Source of the DNA: Ampullaceana balthica
Lineage: Eukaryota > Mollusca > Gastropoda > Lymnaeidae
NCBI GenBank assembly: GCA_944989445.1
Contig: CALYLW010000044.1
Coordinates: forward strand, 783,501-847,500
Direction of reading: 5' to 3'
DNA length: 64,000 nt
Part shown: positions 21,925 through 35,163 of the stretch, one piece after another
How positions within the stretch are numbered: the stretch's first letter is position 1
How the letters are laid out: each line of letters begins with the position of its first letter
The notes under the pieces: generated by a model
The model's input: only the letters and a program-made list of their open reading frames with translations
Database searches by the model: none
What the model was told of the DNA's origin: nothing
Translations under genes and position numbers: made by a program

Positions 21925-22062
21925 TTCAAGGGTTAATAACGTTAAGTGTGTGTTAAAGTAGGTGTTTAAGAGTTAATCTTTTAAATGCGTGTTTAGGTAG
22001 GTATTTAAGAGTTAATATATTAAATGCGTGTTTAGTTAGGTGTTCAAAAGTTAATATCTTTC
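21925..22062. repeat. Diverged repeat of about 48 bp, 3 copies
   Basis: Copies share GAGTTAAT, AATGCGTGTTTAG and TAGGTGTTTAA. Confidence 0.85.
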
Positions 22063-22551
22063 ATGTGTGTAGCAATATATCAGACGGCTAGGTTATACAT
22101 AATGTGTTTACATCTTTAGTGGTATCATTTTTCAACGTTCAGTATTCTTTTTGCTAAAATTTCCTTTTAAAAAATATGAAATATTATAATATTAGTCAGA
22201 CAACAATATCGCACAAGTTCACATTTCTTTCCTTTAATTTTCAATAAACTCAGTTCCTTTGTTAAAGACGACTTCTCGTAGTGGGGTGGGGGGGGGTAGC
22301 ACTCCTAAACCCAGCTAACAGTTGACGATATTAAATATTTCATTTGTGGCCTCTTGTTGGCGCCACTACAGTGGATGGCGCGCCGTGAAGGAAACTCTTT
22401 AGCCTGGTACAATGACACAGCTGGAGCCTTATCAGGATGTGTCCGAGAAAAATGTATTGCAATAGAGACGTGGCTCGGCACAGAGTGAAACTTTCCTTTA
22501 GTTCCAGTGGTGTGTGAGAAAATAATGAGTAATAGGTGTGTGATGGTGTGT
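22063..22551. other. Intergenic sequence
   Basis: I see no supported feature. Confidence 0.5.
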
Positions 22552-22987
22552 GAGGTGTGTGGTAGTTAATGAGGTGTGTGGTAGTTAATGAGGTGTGTGG
22601 TAGTTAATGAGGTGTGTGGTAGTTAATTATGTGTGTGGTAGTTAATGAGGTATGTGGTAGTTAATGAGGTGTGTGGTAGTTAATGATGTGTGTGGTAGTT
22701 AATGAGGTATGTGGTAGTTAATGAGGTATGTGGTAGTTAATGAGGTGTGTGGTCGTTAATGAGGTATGTGGTAGTTAATGAGGTGTGTGGTAGTTAATGA
22801 GGTGTGTGTTAGTTAATGAGGTGTGTGGTCGTTAATGAGGTGTGTGGTAGTTAATGAGGTGTGTGGTAGTTAATGAGGTGTGTGGTAGTTAATGAGGTGT
22901 GTGGTAGTTAATGAGGTGTGTGGTAGTTAATGAGGTGTGTGGTAGTTAATGAGGTGTGTGGTAGTTAATGAGGTGTGTGGTAGTTAA
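22552..22987. repeat. 19-bp minisatellite, 23 copies
   Basis: The unit is GAGGTGTGTGGTAGTTAAT, with GAGGTAT, GATGTGT and GGTCGTT variants. The rightmost eight copies are identical. Confidence 0.97.
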
Positions 22988-23625
22988 ATTGCAATTTCGA
23001 TAGTTTATAAGGTTTGTTGTATTTAATGACGTGTCTGTTGTATTTAATGATGTGTGTATTGATTAATTGGCTGTAGCTGTAACCAATACATGTTATTTAT
23101 CTTATCTTTTCATCTAATGCTGAACAATTCTTTATTGCGTTGTCACGGAGGATTTTCAGTCAACAGCGTATTACATATTTGTTTCATATTCATAAAGAGC
23201 TCTACTGCGAGACCATTTGTTTAGCTGATGTCTGTGATAAAACAAAAAGAAACTTTTGACATCCGCTGGTACATTTTTAATGGGCTACTCAGTGACAGGC
23301 GTTTTTTACGATAAGGACGTGCAGATTGATTCGTTTTTAAACGACCTCATATTCATCAAATCGCCGAGTGCATCTTGATTGTTGTATGAAGACGGGCCAC
23401 CACAACAAAGCTACAACATAAACAGATGTGTAAATAGTTAAAACAAGGGGCCGCCGTGTGGTGGCTGTTTTTGCTTTGTTACAATGACGTTTCGTACAAT
23501 CGTTCATCTTGTTTTGAAGTTTTCCTTTGTTCAGACATGTTTTTAAGAAAACAAAACAAGTCTTTAGACGACACGGCGTTATGAACAACGTAAACAAACC
23601 ATCCCCCTTAGCGACAGTCATGAAA
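22988..23625. other. Intergenic sequence
   Basis: A few further degenerate TTTAATGA(C/T)GTGT units occur at 23000-23060. Nothing else is supported. Confidence 0.5.
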
Positions 23626-23738
23626 AACATTGTTATACAGGTCAGTCGTTATACAGGCCAGACGTTATACAAGTCAGTCCTTATGCAGGTCAGTCGCTAT
23701 ACAGGTCAATTTTTACACATGTCAGTAGTTATACACTA
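23626..23738. repeat. Diverged repeat of about 16-18 bp, 7 copies
   Basis: Units like GTTATACAGGTCAGTC, increasingly diverged to the right. Confidence 0.88.
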
Positions 23739-23890
23739 GCGTACATGGAGACGGAGCATGTTAGACGAGGCTGGAAGAGCTGGGAAGAATTGAAGTGACT
23801 GGCAAGGGTCCGTGTAGCGTGGCGAGCTTTGACAGAGGCCCCATGTTCCTCAAGGAACTCAAAGGACAAATGGTGATGATGAGTAGTTGT
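23739..23890 (+). pseudogene. C-terminal tail of a non-LTR retrotransposon ORF
   Basis: One plus frame reads YMETEHVRRGWKSWEELK, an in-frame TGA, then LARVRVAWRALTEAPCSSRN and SKDKW, followed by three overlapping stops in GGTGATGATGAGTAG. The pattern (K)SWEELxxLAxDRxxWRxLVxxLC near a C-terminus is, from memory, typical of the last residues of animal non-LTR retrotransposon ORF2 proteins. The following TGATGATGA resembles the short tail repeat such elements carry. It is 5'-truncated, with an internal stop. Confidence 0.55.
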
Positions 23891-24044
23891 ACAGGTCATT
23901 GAAGGTCACTACTTACTTACTATACTGCGCAATAATCCAAACTTGTCCTCTCCTCAGAAAACTAAATGAAGGCCATGAGAATTTCTACTTTCTAATTAGT
24001 TAGTGTCTTGTATGCTGAGGTTTAAAGTGGGTAATGGGTTAAGT

Positions 24045-25190
24045 CAGGGGTCGAGAAACTTTTTGTCTGAGAGAGCCATAAACACCACATATTTTGTCTG
24101 AGAGAGTCATAAACACCACATATTTTGTCTAAGAGAGTCATAAACACCACATATTTTGTCTGAGAGAGCCATAAACACCACATATTTTGTCTGAGAGAGT
24201 CATAAACACCACATATTTTGTCTGAGAGAGCCATAAACACCACATATTTTGTCTGAGAGAGTCATAAACACCCAATATTTTGTCTGAGAGAGCCATAAAC
24301 ACCACATATTTTGTCTGAGAGAGTCATAAACACCACATATTTTGTCTGAGAGAGCCATAAACACCACATATTTTGTCTGAGAGAGTCATGAACACCACAT
24401 ATTCTGTCTGAGAGAGCCATAAACACCACATATTTTGTCTGAGAGAGTCATAAACACCACATATTTTGTCTGAGAGAGCCATAAACACCACATATTTTGT
24501 CTGAGAGAATCATTAACACCCAATATTTTGTCTGAGAGAGCCATACACACCACATATTTTGTCTGAGAGAGTCATAAACACCACATATTTTGTCTGAAAG
24601 AGCCATAAACACCACATATTTTGTCTGAGAGAGTCATAAACACTACATATTTTGTCTGAGAGAGCCATAAACACCACATATTTTGTCTGAGAGAGTCATA
24701 AACACCACATATTTTGTCTGAGAGAGCCATAAACACCACATATTTTGTCTGAGAGAGCCATAAACACCATATATTTTGTCTGAGAGAGCCATAAACACCA
24801 CATATTTTGTCTGAGAGAGCCATAAACACCACATATTTTGTCTGAGAGAGCCATAAACACCACATATTTTGTCTGAGAGAGCCATAAACACCACATATTT
24901 TGAAGATTACTATTGTGAGAGCCATACATTATGTTTAAAACTAAAAATTACAGCAAATGTTGGCATTTTGTGTAATTTCAACACTAAAAGTACAATAATT
25001 ATGTCTCTGAATTCTTTTTAATAACATTGTTAAGCTTTTCTTTTATATGCAATTAATATGTAGATCAAAGAAAGTTTGAATAATTTTTATATATTTTTTA
25101 TATAAATATTATCAAACATTTGTCTAAGAGCCAGGTTCAGCCATCAATAGAGCCACATCTGGCTCGCGATCTATGGTTTTCCGACCCCTG
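24045..25190. mobile_element. hAT-type MITE swollen by an internal tandem array
   Basis: Terminal inverted repeats CAGGGGTCGAGAAACTTTTT and GGTTTTCCGACCCCTG are flanked by a perfect 8-bp target duplication GGTTAAGT (24037-24044 and 25191-25198), the hAT signature. Of 1146 bp, about 840 are a 31-bp array (24061-24901). The rest is non-coding: GTGAGAGCCATACATTATG, GTGTAATTTCAACACTAAAA and a 3' part with GAGCCACATCTGGCTCGCGA. A truncated relative at 41520-41724 has only one copy of the 31-bp unit. Movement would have needed a transposase from elsewhere. Confidence 0.92.
24061..24901. repeat. 31-bp array inside the hAT MITE, about 27 copies
   Basis: The unit is TTTTGTCTGAGAGAGCCATA followed by AACACCACATA. 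GCCATAA and GTCATAA variants alternate over the left two thirds, giving a 62-bp dimer pattern. From about 24720 to the right edge all units are the GCC type. Confidence 0.97.
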
Positions 25191-25447
25191 GGTTAAGTTA
25201 AAGACTACATCGAATGTAATTTTTGGGAGAAGGTAACAAGTGACTATAGTTAACTTGGTAGGAGCGGAAAGGTGCCGCATCAAAATAAGTTCTGGAAATT
25301 TTTGATGATTTCTTGCAAGTATTACAGAAGAGTTTAAACATAAACAATGAAATAAAATAATTTTAAAACGCAATCATCCTAGTAGTTTACGAATTAACAT
25401 CACGAGAGACGGCAGCCCTGCAACGAGAATTAACGAAGAGTATCTTA
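25191..25447. other. Spacer between two MITEs
   Basis: Unique sequence after the hAT target duplication; I see no feature. Confidence 0.5.
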
Positions 25448-25724
25448 GGGGCCGTCCATAAAGTACGTCACGCTCTAGAGGGGGGAGGGGTGTAAGAAAG
25501 TGTGACAGTTTGTGACAGGGGGAGGGGGTCCGGCCATGTATGACGTCACGGTGTTTTACACTAAATTTTAACTATTTTGTTAATTAAAAAAATAATTTTT
25601 TGTTCGAAAGTGTGACGTACTTTAAAAAGGGGGGGGGTTCCGAGATTTGTGACAGTTTGCGACAGGGGGGATGGGGGAGTTAAAAATGGTCAAAATAAGC
25701 CTGACGTACTTTATGGACGACCCC
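25448..25724. mobile_element. Intact PIF/Harbinger-like MITE
   Basis: The termini GGGGCCGTCCATAAAGTACG and CGTACTTTATGGACGACCCC are inverted repeats with one mismatch. TTA flanks both ends (25445-25447 and 25725-25727), matching the 3-bp TWA duplication of PIF/Harbinger elements. The interior has internal repeats: GTGTGACAGTTTGTGACAGG near 25499, TTGTGACAGTTTGCGACAGG near 25646 and further TGACGTA motifs, and runs of G. It has no coding sequence. The superfamily is inferred from termini and duplication length. Confidence 0.85.
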
Positions 25725-25727
25725 TTA

Positions 25728-26908
25728 TGTTTATCTAACGTCACTACTAATGAATGACACGTCATAGATTGTACTTGCTAGTAAATGGAATTCACATATT
25801 CAAATACAAAGTTAAGTCATTTAGCTTGATATTTACATCGTGTTATGAAACTTTTAATCTTGCAAGGCATGGATGGACGATGTTGCAAGGCTGGAATCGA
25901 TTACTTGGAAGGATGGACGACATTGTGAAAAACAAGTTTCTGGAATCGATTTCATTGAAGAATGACGATATTGCTAGAACCAGCCAGTAATTGTGTGTCT
26001 ATGTGTGTCCGTGAGTTTTGTGTCTATGCATGTCTAAAGGTGTGCTATGAGCGGCGATGTTTCACTGTATTTTAGTGAATGCGTATCTCCTTGTCTCTGT
26101 GTTTGTGATGCGTGTACTTAGTTCATCTTAGTCTACGGGATAAAGGTCGGAAGGGGAGAATCTAGTTTCCCGCCCAGTAGAGATGCTATGCGCCCGTAGC
26201 TTCAGGGACAAATTAGTGTCGACTAGAATTCAAGTGGCCGTGCTCTCAACCTCCTCTCCCCCTCCCACCACCCCCCCAACCGTGCCATCCTACCCCAGGT
26301 CTTCAAGTGACATAATGGGCCCGTCCACGGAGCGTGGCAAATCGAGGATCTAAGATGTGGGGTGATGGCGCGACAACCGAACATTAACGAGCTAATGAGC
26401 GGTCTATGGTTGACAATTACGTGATTAGCAGTGCGGGACGGGTGTGGGACTGAATGGGATTAGTGAGTGAGTGAGTGTGTGTTGGGGGGAGGAGGGTGTG
26501 ATGACAGGGTTTCCTTTGCAATACAGATAAATGATTCTCAAACGATTGATAAACATCGAAAAGTTCTCAAACGGATCAGATTTAATGAAAGATTTGCGCC
26601 ATCTTCTTTGATCTCGCCTAATCCAAAATATTCGTATCGTCGAATAAAAGAGGGAATATTTTAGAGTTTGGTAGACAAATAATGGTATGTCTATTTGTTT
26701 TATTCAAAGAATAATTTCATTTAGAAATGTCACCAACAGTTACACAATTCTGATAGAGCAGACGATCAATGTTTCAAACAATGAACTGTGAGGTCAATTC
26801 AAAGTGGCAGACTGAATATAATGGTGAGCTTTACATGTTTAGTGGACGACTATTTGTTAAACTTTCAGGCAACGAATGTAAGCACAGGTGTCTTCTGTTT
26901 CTTCGCCA
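25728..26908. other. Intergenic sequence
   Basis: Short frames at 25754-25990 and 26467-26664 show no motif. An imperfect GGATGGACGA duplication lies at about 25871 and 25911. No supported gene. Confidence 0.5.
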
Positions 26909-27675
<767 letters not shown>

Positions 27676-27716
27676 TTGATATTGAATTTTTATTCACTCC
27701 AATTGAATGCGTAAAT

Positions 27717-27760
27717 CCAATAAACATAAACATAAACATAAACCTAAACATAAACCTATA
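27717..27760. repeat. (CATAAA)n hexamer repeat
   Basis: About seven units of AACATA or AACCTA. Confidence 0.92.
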
Positions 27761-28545
27761 CGGAGGTGAGTGAATCAATTCAGGGACTATGTAAAACTTT
27801 GCTCTTATTGATAGCAATGGACAGTGGAGAGTGGACAGCGGCTTGGTAAGGGAGAGGGGGAAGAGGGGGAGTGATATTTATCTTGAGGTGTGACATTTTC
27901 AGCCCATTTTTCCCCAGAGGTTCTGTCGCGGAAAAAGGGCGGCGAAAATATTTTGCCCTCACCGAGAGAAATAAACCAAGTTACGCCACTGGCCGGTACT
28001 TAAATCTACAGAGTTCTGCTCAAGCTCGTTCTTAACTCTGAGTTAATTCAACAATTTGATAATGAAGTCACTCTACCAGGCTTTAGTGAATAACACAGTA
28101 GGATCAAATACCTAAGTGTGTAGGTAATGCTTCACTTACAGCACTAACTCTATTGCGAATAAATTAGAAATTTCAACGTCGAATAAGATACTTGGAAATC
28201 CGAAAACGGTTTTAGAGCCTGCTTTCCGTTGATTTACGGGGAAAAAATTGCAAGTGGCATAAAATGAATTTCGAAAAATGGAAAAATAAATATCGGTATA
28301 GTTCAGTGGCGTGCTAAGGGATTGGCATCAAAAGGAATTCTTACTAAGTCCTTCACTCGATTGCATTTTTTTTCTGCAAGCAACTTCAGTAGATTTTTAG
28401 ATGCCATTATTTGGCGTCTTGTCTATAGCCTGGTATTAATATAAAAGCCACACCGACTTAATAACTTATTTATCGATACTTCTCAAAGTTCTCGTGTAGA
28501 TTGAGGCTGAAATATGGCAGCGTCATTCATAACAGATTAATTACA
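27761..28545. other. Intergenic sequence with two dispersed MITE ends
   Basis: GTTACGCCACTGG at 27982-27994 and CAGTGGCGTGCTAAGGG at 28304-28320 match the palindromic MITE at 18768-18831 but face away from each other, so they appear to belong to two separate decayed copies. No gene seen. Confidence 0.45.
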
Positions 28546-28643
28546 AAAGTTATGTAAGCTATGTAAGCTATGTTATGTAAGCTATGTTATGTAAGCTATG
28601 CTATGTAAGCTATGCTATGTAAGCTATGTTATGTAAGCTATGC
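28546..28643. repeat. 10/18-bp repeat (TATGTAAGCTATG)
   Basis: Mixed units of TATGTAAGCTATGCTATG or TATGTAAGCTATGTTATG, about six copies. Confidence 0.93.
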
Positions 28644-29085
28644 GTTTCAAATTTTAATAATTTTACTATTGGGACCGATGGCTCAAAATTTTGTTTTCGT
28701 CTGGAATGTCTATCGGATCTAAGAGCATTTATAAAATGTACAGATTTTACAAAATTTTGAAAATAGTAATGTGCGATTAATATACCTTCGCCTTTAGAGA
28801 GTTTTCTCAATGGAGATATATTTTATCAACTTTTCAGCTGTTTTGTTATTTGTGATGTGTTTTTTAATGTAATTAGACTTCTATATACTTCTGAAATTTC
28901 GCAGGTCCCAAAATTACCATTTTAATTTTTTAGATGAAGACTTTACATTGTTATAGAAGGCTAGATGCTTTTTATTTAAATATGTAAGGATTTTATAATT
29001 GCAGCTGGGTTTTTTTTGTGTTTTTGTTTTTGTTGTTTTTTTTTCGTGATGATGTTTCTTTTTTGACTTTCCTTGAAGAGTTTGA
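28644..29085. other. AT-rich intergenic sequence
   Basis: I see no supported feature. Confidence 0.5.
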
Positions 29086-29415
<330 letters not shown>

Positions 29416-29667
29416 TATCTATATAAAACTATATGTAGAAGTCGCTATTGTTTACATTTTACGGGTCACTTGACTTCACGCCAGCCACCGGTGAACACAT
29501 CTCGTGTTTTAACCAGGTAAACCACCTGGAGTTGAGTTAACGCGTTGACGCCACCCGTCCATGTCCACACCCCCTCACCCCTTCCCCAGTTTTAAAGCCA
29601 GGGGAGATAATTTCGGTTTCAGTCTGTAAATGTTTGACGCGTTTGCACATAATCAATACTTTTAGAT

Positions 29668-30985
29668 ATGTCTCATATAGATCTATAAGGGATTTATAGT
29701 CAAAAACTTTGTTTTTACAGGGTCGTTTTATTCAAGATAATTCTTAAAAATCCCGAGAATGTCCCATGTGTTTATGTATTTCAACTGTCGAAGTCAGGGG
29801 CGAACAATTTGTTTGGCTTGGGGGTCACTTTGTGGTAGCGGAGTTTAACGGAGGATCGCACACTTTAAAATGTTTGTTTTCTTTAGTTAGTATTGAATTT
29901 TCGCGTTTAGCGATGTTGTAGGCTACCATGAAACGGGCCTCTTAATTTAAACTAGAAAAAATTGATCTTTTTAAAAATCCTTTATATTAACTCGTGGTGT
30001 CTGAAACCTTGCTTGCTTCCGTGCTTGCTTGTCGCCAAAACTTTGGATCGATTTTAACCCATTTTTAACCAACTTCCTCGTAAGCTAGCGAGCTGAAATT
30101 TAGCAGGCAGTTTTGTGCCGATGATAAAAACGATATATCAAAATTTCAGAACGATCGCATGTACTGTCATTAAATTTTTGAATTTTTAGATTACATGTTA
30201 TTTTATTTATCCTCTATGTATCATGTTATTTTTTTGTGATAGAGTGTCGCGGTGCGTATTATATTGAACAACCTTTCTGTCGCGCAATAAGGTGCGTATT
30301 TTATTGGCAACACTTTTTATAATCATATTCCTGATCGGTGCGCATTATATTAAACACGTTTTACGACACAACTACAATTTTGTATTTTCGGATGGTCTTG
30401 CGCTGCGTATTATAATGAACATTCTTTTAGTTACTTCTCGTACATAAAGGATTTATAGTCAAAAACTTGGTTTTTTTACGGGTTTTTAAAAATTAAATCA
30501 TTTAAATTAACTCGTGGTGTCTGTTTGAACCCTTTCTTGCTTGCGTGCTTGATTGTCGCCAAAATTTTGGATCGATGATTTTTAACCCACTTCCTAGTAA
30601 GCTAGCGATCTGAAATTTTGCAGGCAGACTCATGCCGATGATAAAAACGATGCATCAAACTTTCAGATCGATCGCATGTACTGTAATTAGATTTTTTTAG
30701 ATTATTTTATTTATCTCAATGTATCATGATAAATTTTTGAGATAGAGTTTCGCGGTGCGTATTATATTGAACGATCTTTCCTGTCACGCAATAAGGTGCG
30801 TATTTTATGACAACACTTTTTATAAACATATTCCTGATCGGTGCACATTATATTAAACACGTTTTACGATACATAACTTCAATTTTGTATTTTTGGATGG
30901 TCTTGCGCTGCGTATTTTAATGAACATTCTTTTAGTTACGTCTCGTACATAAAGGATTTATATTCAAAAACTTGGTTTTTACGGG
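29668..30985 (+). mobile_element. Family A tandem copies
   Basis: The junction motif TCTCGTACATAAAGGATTTA occurs at 30436 and 30941; a diverged version lies at 29668. Two units of about 505 bp run from about 29960 to 30440 and on to 30985. Each contains TTAACTCGTGGTGTCTG, TTTTAACCCACTTCCT, GCTAGCGA, AGATCGATCGCATGTACTGT, GCGGTGCGTATTATATTGAA, TATTCCTGATCGGTGC and TTGCGCTGCGTATT. About 240 bp (29720-29959) unrelated to the other copies separates the first junction from unit one and may be an insertion. No coding sequence; superfamily not resolved. Confidence 0.75.
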
Positions 30986-32988
30986 GTTTTTAAAAAAAAT
31001 ATGTTATAATACTATTTTATAATACGCTGAATCTGTTCTTCTAAAGGTTTGGGCCATCTTGGTAGCGACCATTCGAGTTTTGGGGAAGAGTTTTAAAATA
31101 TTTTTCCCGAGTAAGTCATTGTCATACTTGGCACTGACATTATAGAATATCTGGACTTATAAAGGGCCCCATATTTAAATAGCTCAGGGCCTTACCAAGT
31201 CTAAATCTGGGCACTTTGTTAATGAGAAGTAGTTTTAACCAGCTACTTTTTATCGTGCGCATACAAAAATTCATGATGGGCACTCCAAAGCCTTCTTTTT
31301 TTTTGGGTGGGGGGGGGGATTAGCGCAAATAAATTGTAGGCCCTCAGCTATAGTTTGTGTATTTTGTACGTAAATCCAGCACTGCTCATGACTACTTCGT
31401 CCTTGACATTGACTTTGAGAAATTCCCGAAATAATAATTGTTAATGATAAAAACAATCTGCACAGTTTACATACGAGTTACTTATATTATACAAAACATG
31501 GATTGATTTACGTGGAGGATGTAAACGAAACAAAAAAATAATGTTATTCAGAAATAGTCCAGTACTTTGTAGAATCGACGTATTGTTGCAAACAACGCGT
31601 GCAGACGTGAAATGTGCTCTAGCACAGGAGGACTGAAGCTAATCTACACATAAGCACACGCTAACACTTCGCTGTGATATTATTGAGCTAGCCGCTAGCC
31701 TGTATACAAAGATGACGCGACATTTTTCTAAATAATATCCAGATAAAGCCGAACTTTCCAATTTTACCATCGTTTTTTAAGTGTGTGAATACAACATAGC
31801 TGAATTTTATAGATAAAACCATAACGTTAAATTAGCAAAATATGCAACGTAACTCAATGACATTAGTTGTCATTAAAGATGACACATAGACATGCTATGA
31901 CATGCTATAGGCCGAGTAAAGTATACCACATGACAACGTTAAATAAATTCGTACTCTCCGAGCCAGGGCGTTGCATTCCTAAACATTAAACAAAAATTTC
32001 GGAAGTCGTTTTCAAGCCAATACATTTCAAAACGAGGCATTGCGGGAAAAACTCTGCCGAACTAATCAAGATAATGGGACGGTTCTCAGGTTGTGGCTTA
32101 TGAAAAAAACTTTGTGTCTTGTTATATGGGCATGTTGCTTGTACAAAATACTTTACTCTATTTTACATGTATTCATTAAACTGTAAAAGCTGATAACGCC
32201 AGCTTGTCTACAGATCTGTTATCTTATTGATCTCAGATTTTTTTCAAGTTTTTATTTATTTTGAGAGCTACTGATAATATTTAAATGATTACATTTGCAT
32301 TTTCTGAAGTTTATTTTTGGTTTTCTTTTAAGACTGTGAAGACTTTATTTCCTAACAAATGTATTACATTAGCATAAGGTCCGGTGGTTGAGTAAATGCA
32401 TTATCCAATTGAATCATTTTTATTCTGGCATTTTAAAGGCTGAGATATATACTTGTAATGGTTTATGAGCTCATAGCCACAAATCATTGGATATAATCTT
32501 TTATGAGTCTCAGGATCAGTAATGCCGCATTCACCCGAACTTTTTAGAATATTTTTTTTTAATAATCTCCTCTAAGTTGAGCTACTGACTTCACGCGTAG
32601 TTCTTTAAATGAGACTTTCATTAAAAAAAACAAATTCTTGTAGTTGTGACTAAACAAAAAAACTCCATTTTTGCCAGTTCTGTTCACCTTGCCTTATTTA
32701 TCACCATTACTATTACTTATACTTATTATTCCCCCACCATGGGATGCGGCAGGAGTCCCCGCCCCAGCCAATCGACAGGGTCTCAATGACGGGAAATGAA
32801 AAAATCCATCGTGTTAAGGACCGTTGATGCAGAGCGGATTCCTATTTTTCGGTACTTGAATAAACTACAAGATATAGAACCAACGGAAAAAAGTGGAGCA
32901 ATTTTAGCTGACGTTCGGGTGACATTGATTTAAAAAAAATAATTATGTTTTAGGGGGATGGGGTGGATTGGAATAGATTTTTACCAGA
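30986..32988. other. Intergenic sequence, about 2 kb
   Basis: No tandem array, SINE head or coding pattern is visible. This is one of the longest repeat-poor stretches. Confidence 0.5.
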
Positions 32989-33147
32989 GGCATAAATACA
33001 AGTCATGTACAAATACAAGTCATGTACAGATACAAGTTAGGTACAGATACCGAAAGACATACAGGCATAAATACAAGTCATGTACAGATACCAGAAGTCA
33101 TACAGGCATAAATACAAGTCATGTACAGATACCGAAACACATTTAGA
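32989..33147. repeat. Repeat based on AAATACAAGTCATGTACAG
   Basis: About seven units of 17-18 bp (ATACAAGTCATGTACAG) are arranged in a longer pattern with ACATACAGGCATA at about 33056 and 33103. Confidence 0.9.
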
Positions 33148-33601
33148 AAATTTCAACAGCAGCCAAATACATTTCTGAGGCGCCGTCACGCCTTAGGGCT
33201 TCAGCGCCCACACGACGGTCCTGAGCGAACTCCTACCTATAATCTGCGTCTTGTTCTGACAACAGTTCTTTTGTCATCTGGCGCGGAAGACTCTGATTAA
33301 ATCTCCATTACACCGCTAATACCACAACAATTGTCTCCCTTGATAAAATAAGTGAGTGCAAATAGACTCAAATAGTAGGATTATCCTACTCATTTTGGAG
33401 CAGACTGGCAACGCCTCTGATTTTCCCATTAAGTCAATACTTAATTAACGTAGGCGAATTTACTTTCGTCACTGAAATATCCACGAAATAAGGTAAGGTT
33501 TATCTTCCAACGTATTGTCGGTAGTTACAATTGAAGCCAATATGAAAAGTCATGTTATTGAACAAGATAATTTGATTCATGGAACATTTTGAAATTGTAT
33601 C
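33148..33601. other. Intergenic sequence
   Basis: I see no supported feature. Confidence 0.5.
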
Positions 33602-34282
33602 AAATAAATAGCCTCATCGGAATATCAAATAAATAACCTCATCGGAATATCAAATAAATAACCTCATCGGAATATCAAATAAATAACCTCATCGGAATAT
33701 CAAATAAATAACCTCATCGGAATATCAAATAAATAACCTCATCGGAATATCAAATAAATAACCTCATCGGAATATCAAATAAATAACCTCATCGGAATAT
33801 CAAATAAATAACCTCATCGGAATATCAAATAAATAACCTCATCGGAATATCAAATAAATAACCTCATCGGAATATCAAATAAATAACCTCATCGGAATAT
33901 CAAATAAATAACATCATCGGAATATCAAATAAATAACCTCATCGGAATATCAAATAAATAACCTCATCGGAATATCAAATAAATAACCTCATCGGAATAT
34001 CAAATAAATAACCTCATCGGAATATCAAATAAATAACCTCATCGGAATATCAAATAAATAACCTCATCGGAATATCAAATAAATAACCTCATCGGAATAT
34101 CAAATAAATAACCTCATCGGAATATCAAATAAATAACCTCATCGGAATATCAAATAAATAACCTCATCGGAATATCAAATAAATAACCTCATCGGAATAT
34201 CAAATAAATAACCTCATCGGAATATCAAATAAATAACCTCATCGGAATATCAAATAAATAACCTCATCGGAATATCAAATAG
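33602..34282. repeat. 25-bp minisatellite, about 27 copies, nearly invariant
   Basis: The unit is AATAACCTCATCGGAATATC followed by AAATA. Only two internal changes are visible (first copy TAGCC; one ACATC at about 33911). The period is not a multiple of three. Confidence 0.98.
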
Positions 34283-34453
34283 AGTCATAGTAATGACAAA
34301 GTTGAGAGATGTAAAAGATATGTTCCAATGGAATGATTTATTTCACCTTCCCATTCAAGAATTTCTATTTCTTCTTGTCATTCATCTTAGTGCTTTTACG
34401 TTGGTATTCAATGACGTTTGGCAGCTTGGATTCGGTAACGGGATTATGCTTAA

Positions 34454-34713
34454 GAACAATGTACTTTCATAGATAGCTGTGAACCCTTGTACTTTCATAG
34501 GTAGCTGTGAACCCTTGTACTTTCTTAGGTAGCTGTGAACCCTTGTACTTTCATAGGTAGCTGTGAACCCTTGTACTTTCATAGGTAGCTGTGAACCCTT
34601 GTACTATCATAGGTAGCTGTGAACCCTTGTACTTTCTTAGGTAGTTGTGAACCCTTGTACTATCATAGGTAGCTGTGAACCCTTGTACTTTCTTAGGTAG
34701 CTGTGAACCCTTC
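34454..34713. repeat. 28-bp minisatellite, about 9 copies
   Basis: The unit is GAACCCTTGTACTTTCATAG followed by GTAGCTGT. TTTCTTAG and CTATCATAG variants occur. Confidence 0.96.
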
Positions 34714-34953
34714 TACAAGAGGGTAATAGCAGTTTAATTGAATTTTGTGCAGGTGTTTGCGTAGAGAAGTTAGTCTATTTAGTATTTAGTATTCATTATT
34801 AGTCTTCTTGCCTGTCTGCTTTAAAAAAAAACAGACGTAAAATCCAGTTTGATTTCAGAAAAGTCGTTGGATTTTTCAGCAGCCTATAGTTAAATGAATC
34901 AGTTCAGTGTCGGAGTATTATTCCAGTATTCATACCTCGAGGCATCAGTCGGC

Positions 34954-35153
34954 AAGGCCAGGAACACCAGGCCAGGAACGCCAGGCCAGAAACGCCAGGC
35001 CAGGAACACAAGGCCAGGAACGCCAGGCCAGAAACGCCAGGCCAGGAACGCAAGGCCAGGAACGCAAGGCCAGGAACGCAAGGCCAGGAACACAAGGCCA
35101 GGAACGCAAGGCCAGGAACACAAGGCCAGGAACGCAAGGCCAGGAACACAAGG
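34954..35153. repeat. 13-bp minisatellite, 15 copies
   Basis: The unit is AGGCCAGGAACGC, alternating with AGGCCAGGAACAC and AGGCCAGAAACGC. A period of 13 keeps several frames open by composition, but none is gene-like. Confidence 0.97.
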
Positions 35154-35163
35154 CTGAATAACA

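Noticed and set aside
29720..29959. Insertion with defined ends between family A units
   Set aside because: Boundaries cannot be fixed because the only comparable junction is diverged; no inverted ends or duplication are visible.
33602..34282. Possible CRISPR array (regular 25-bp repeats)
   Set aside because: Copies are head to tail with no spacers, in a eukaryotic genome; the same holds for all arrays here.
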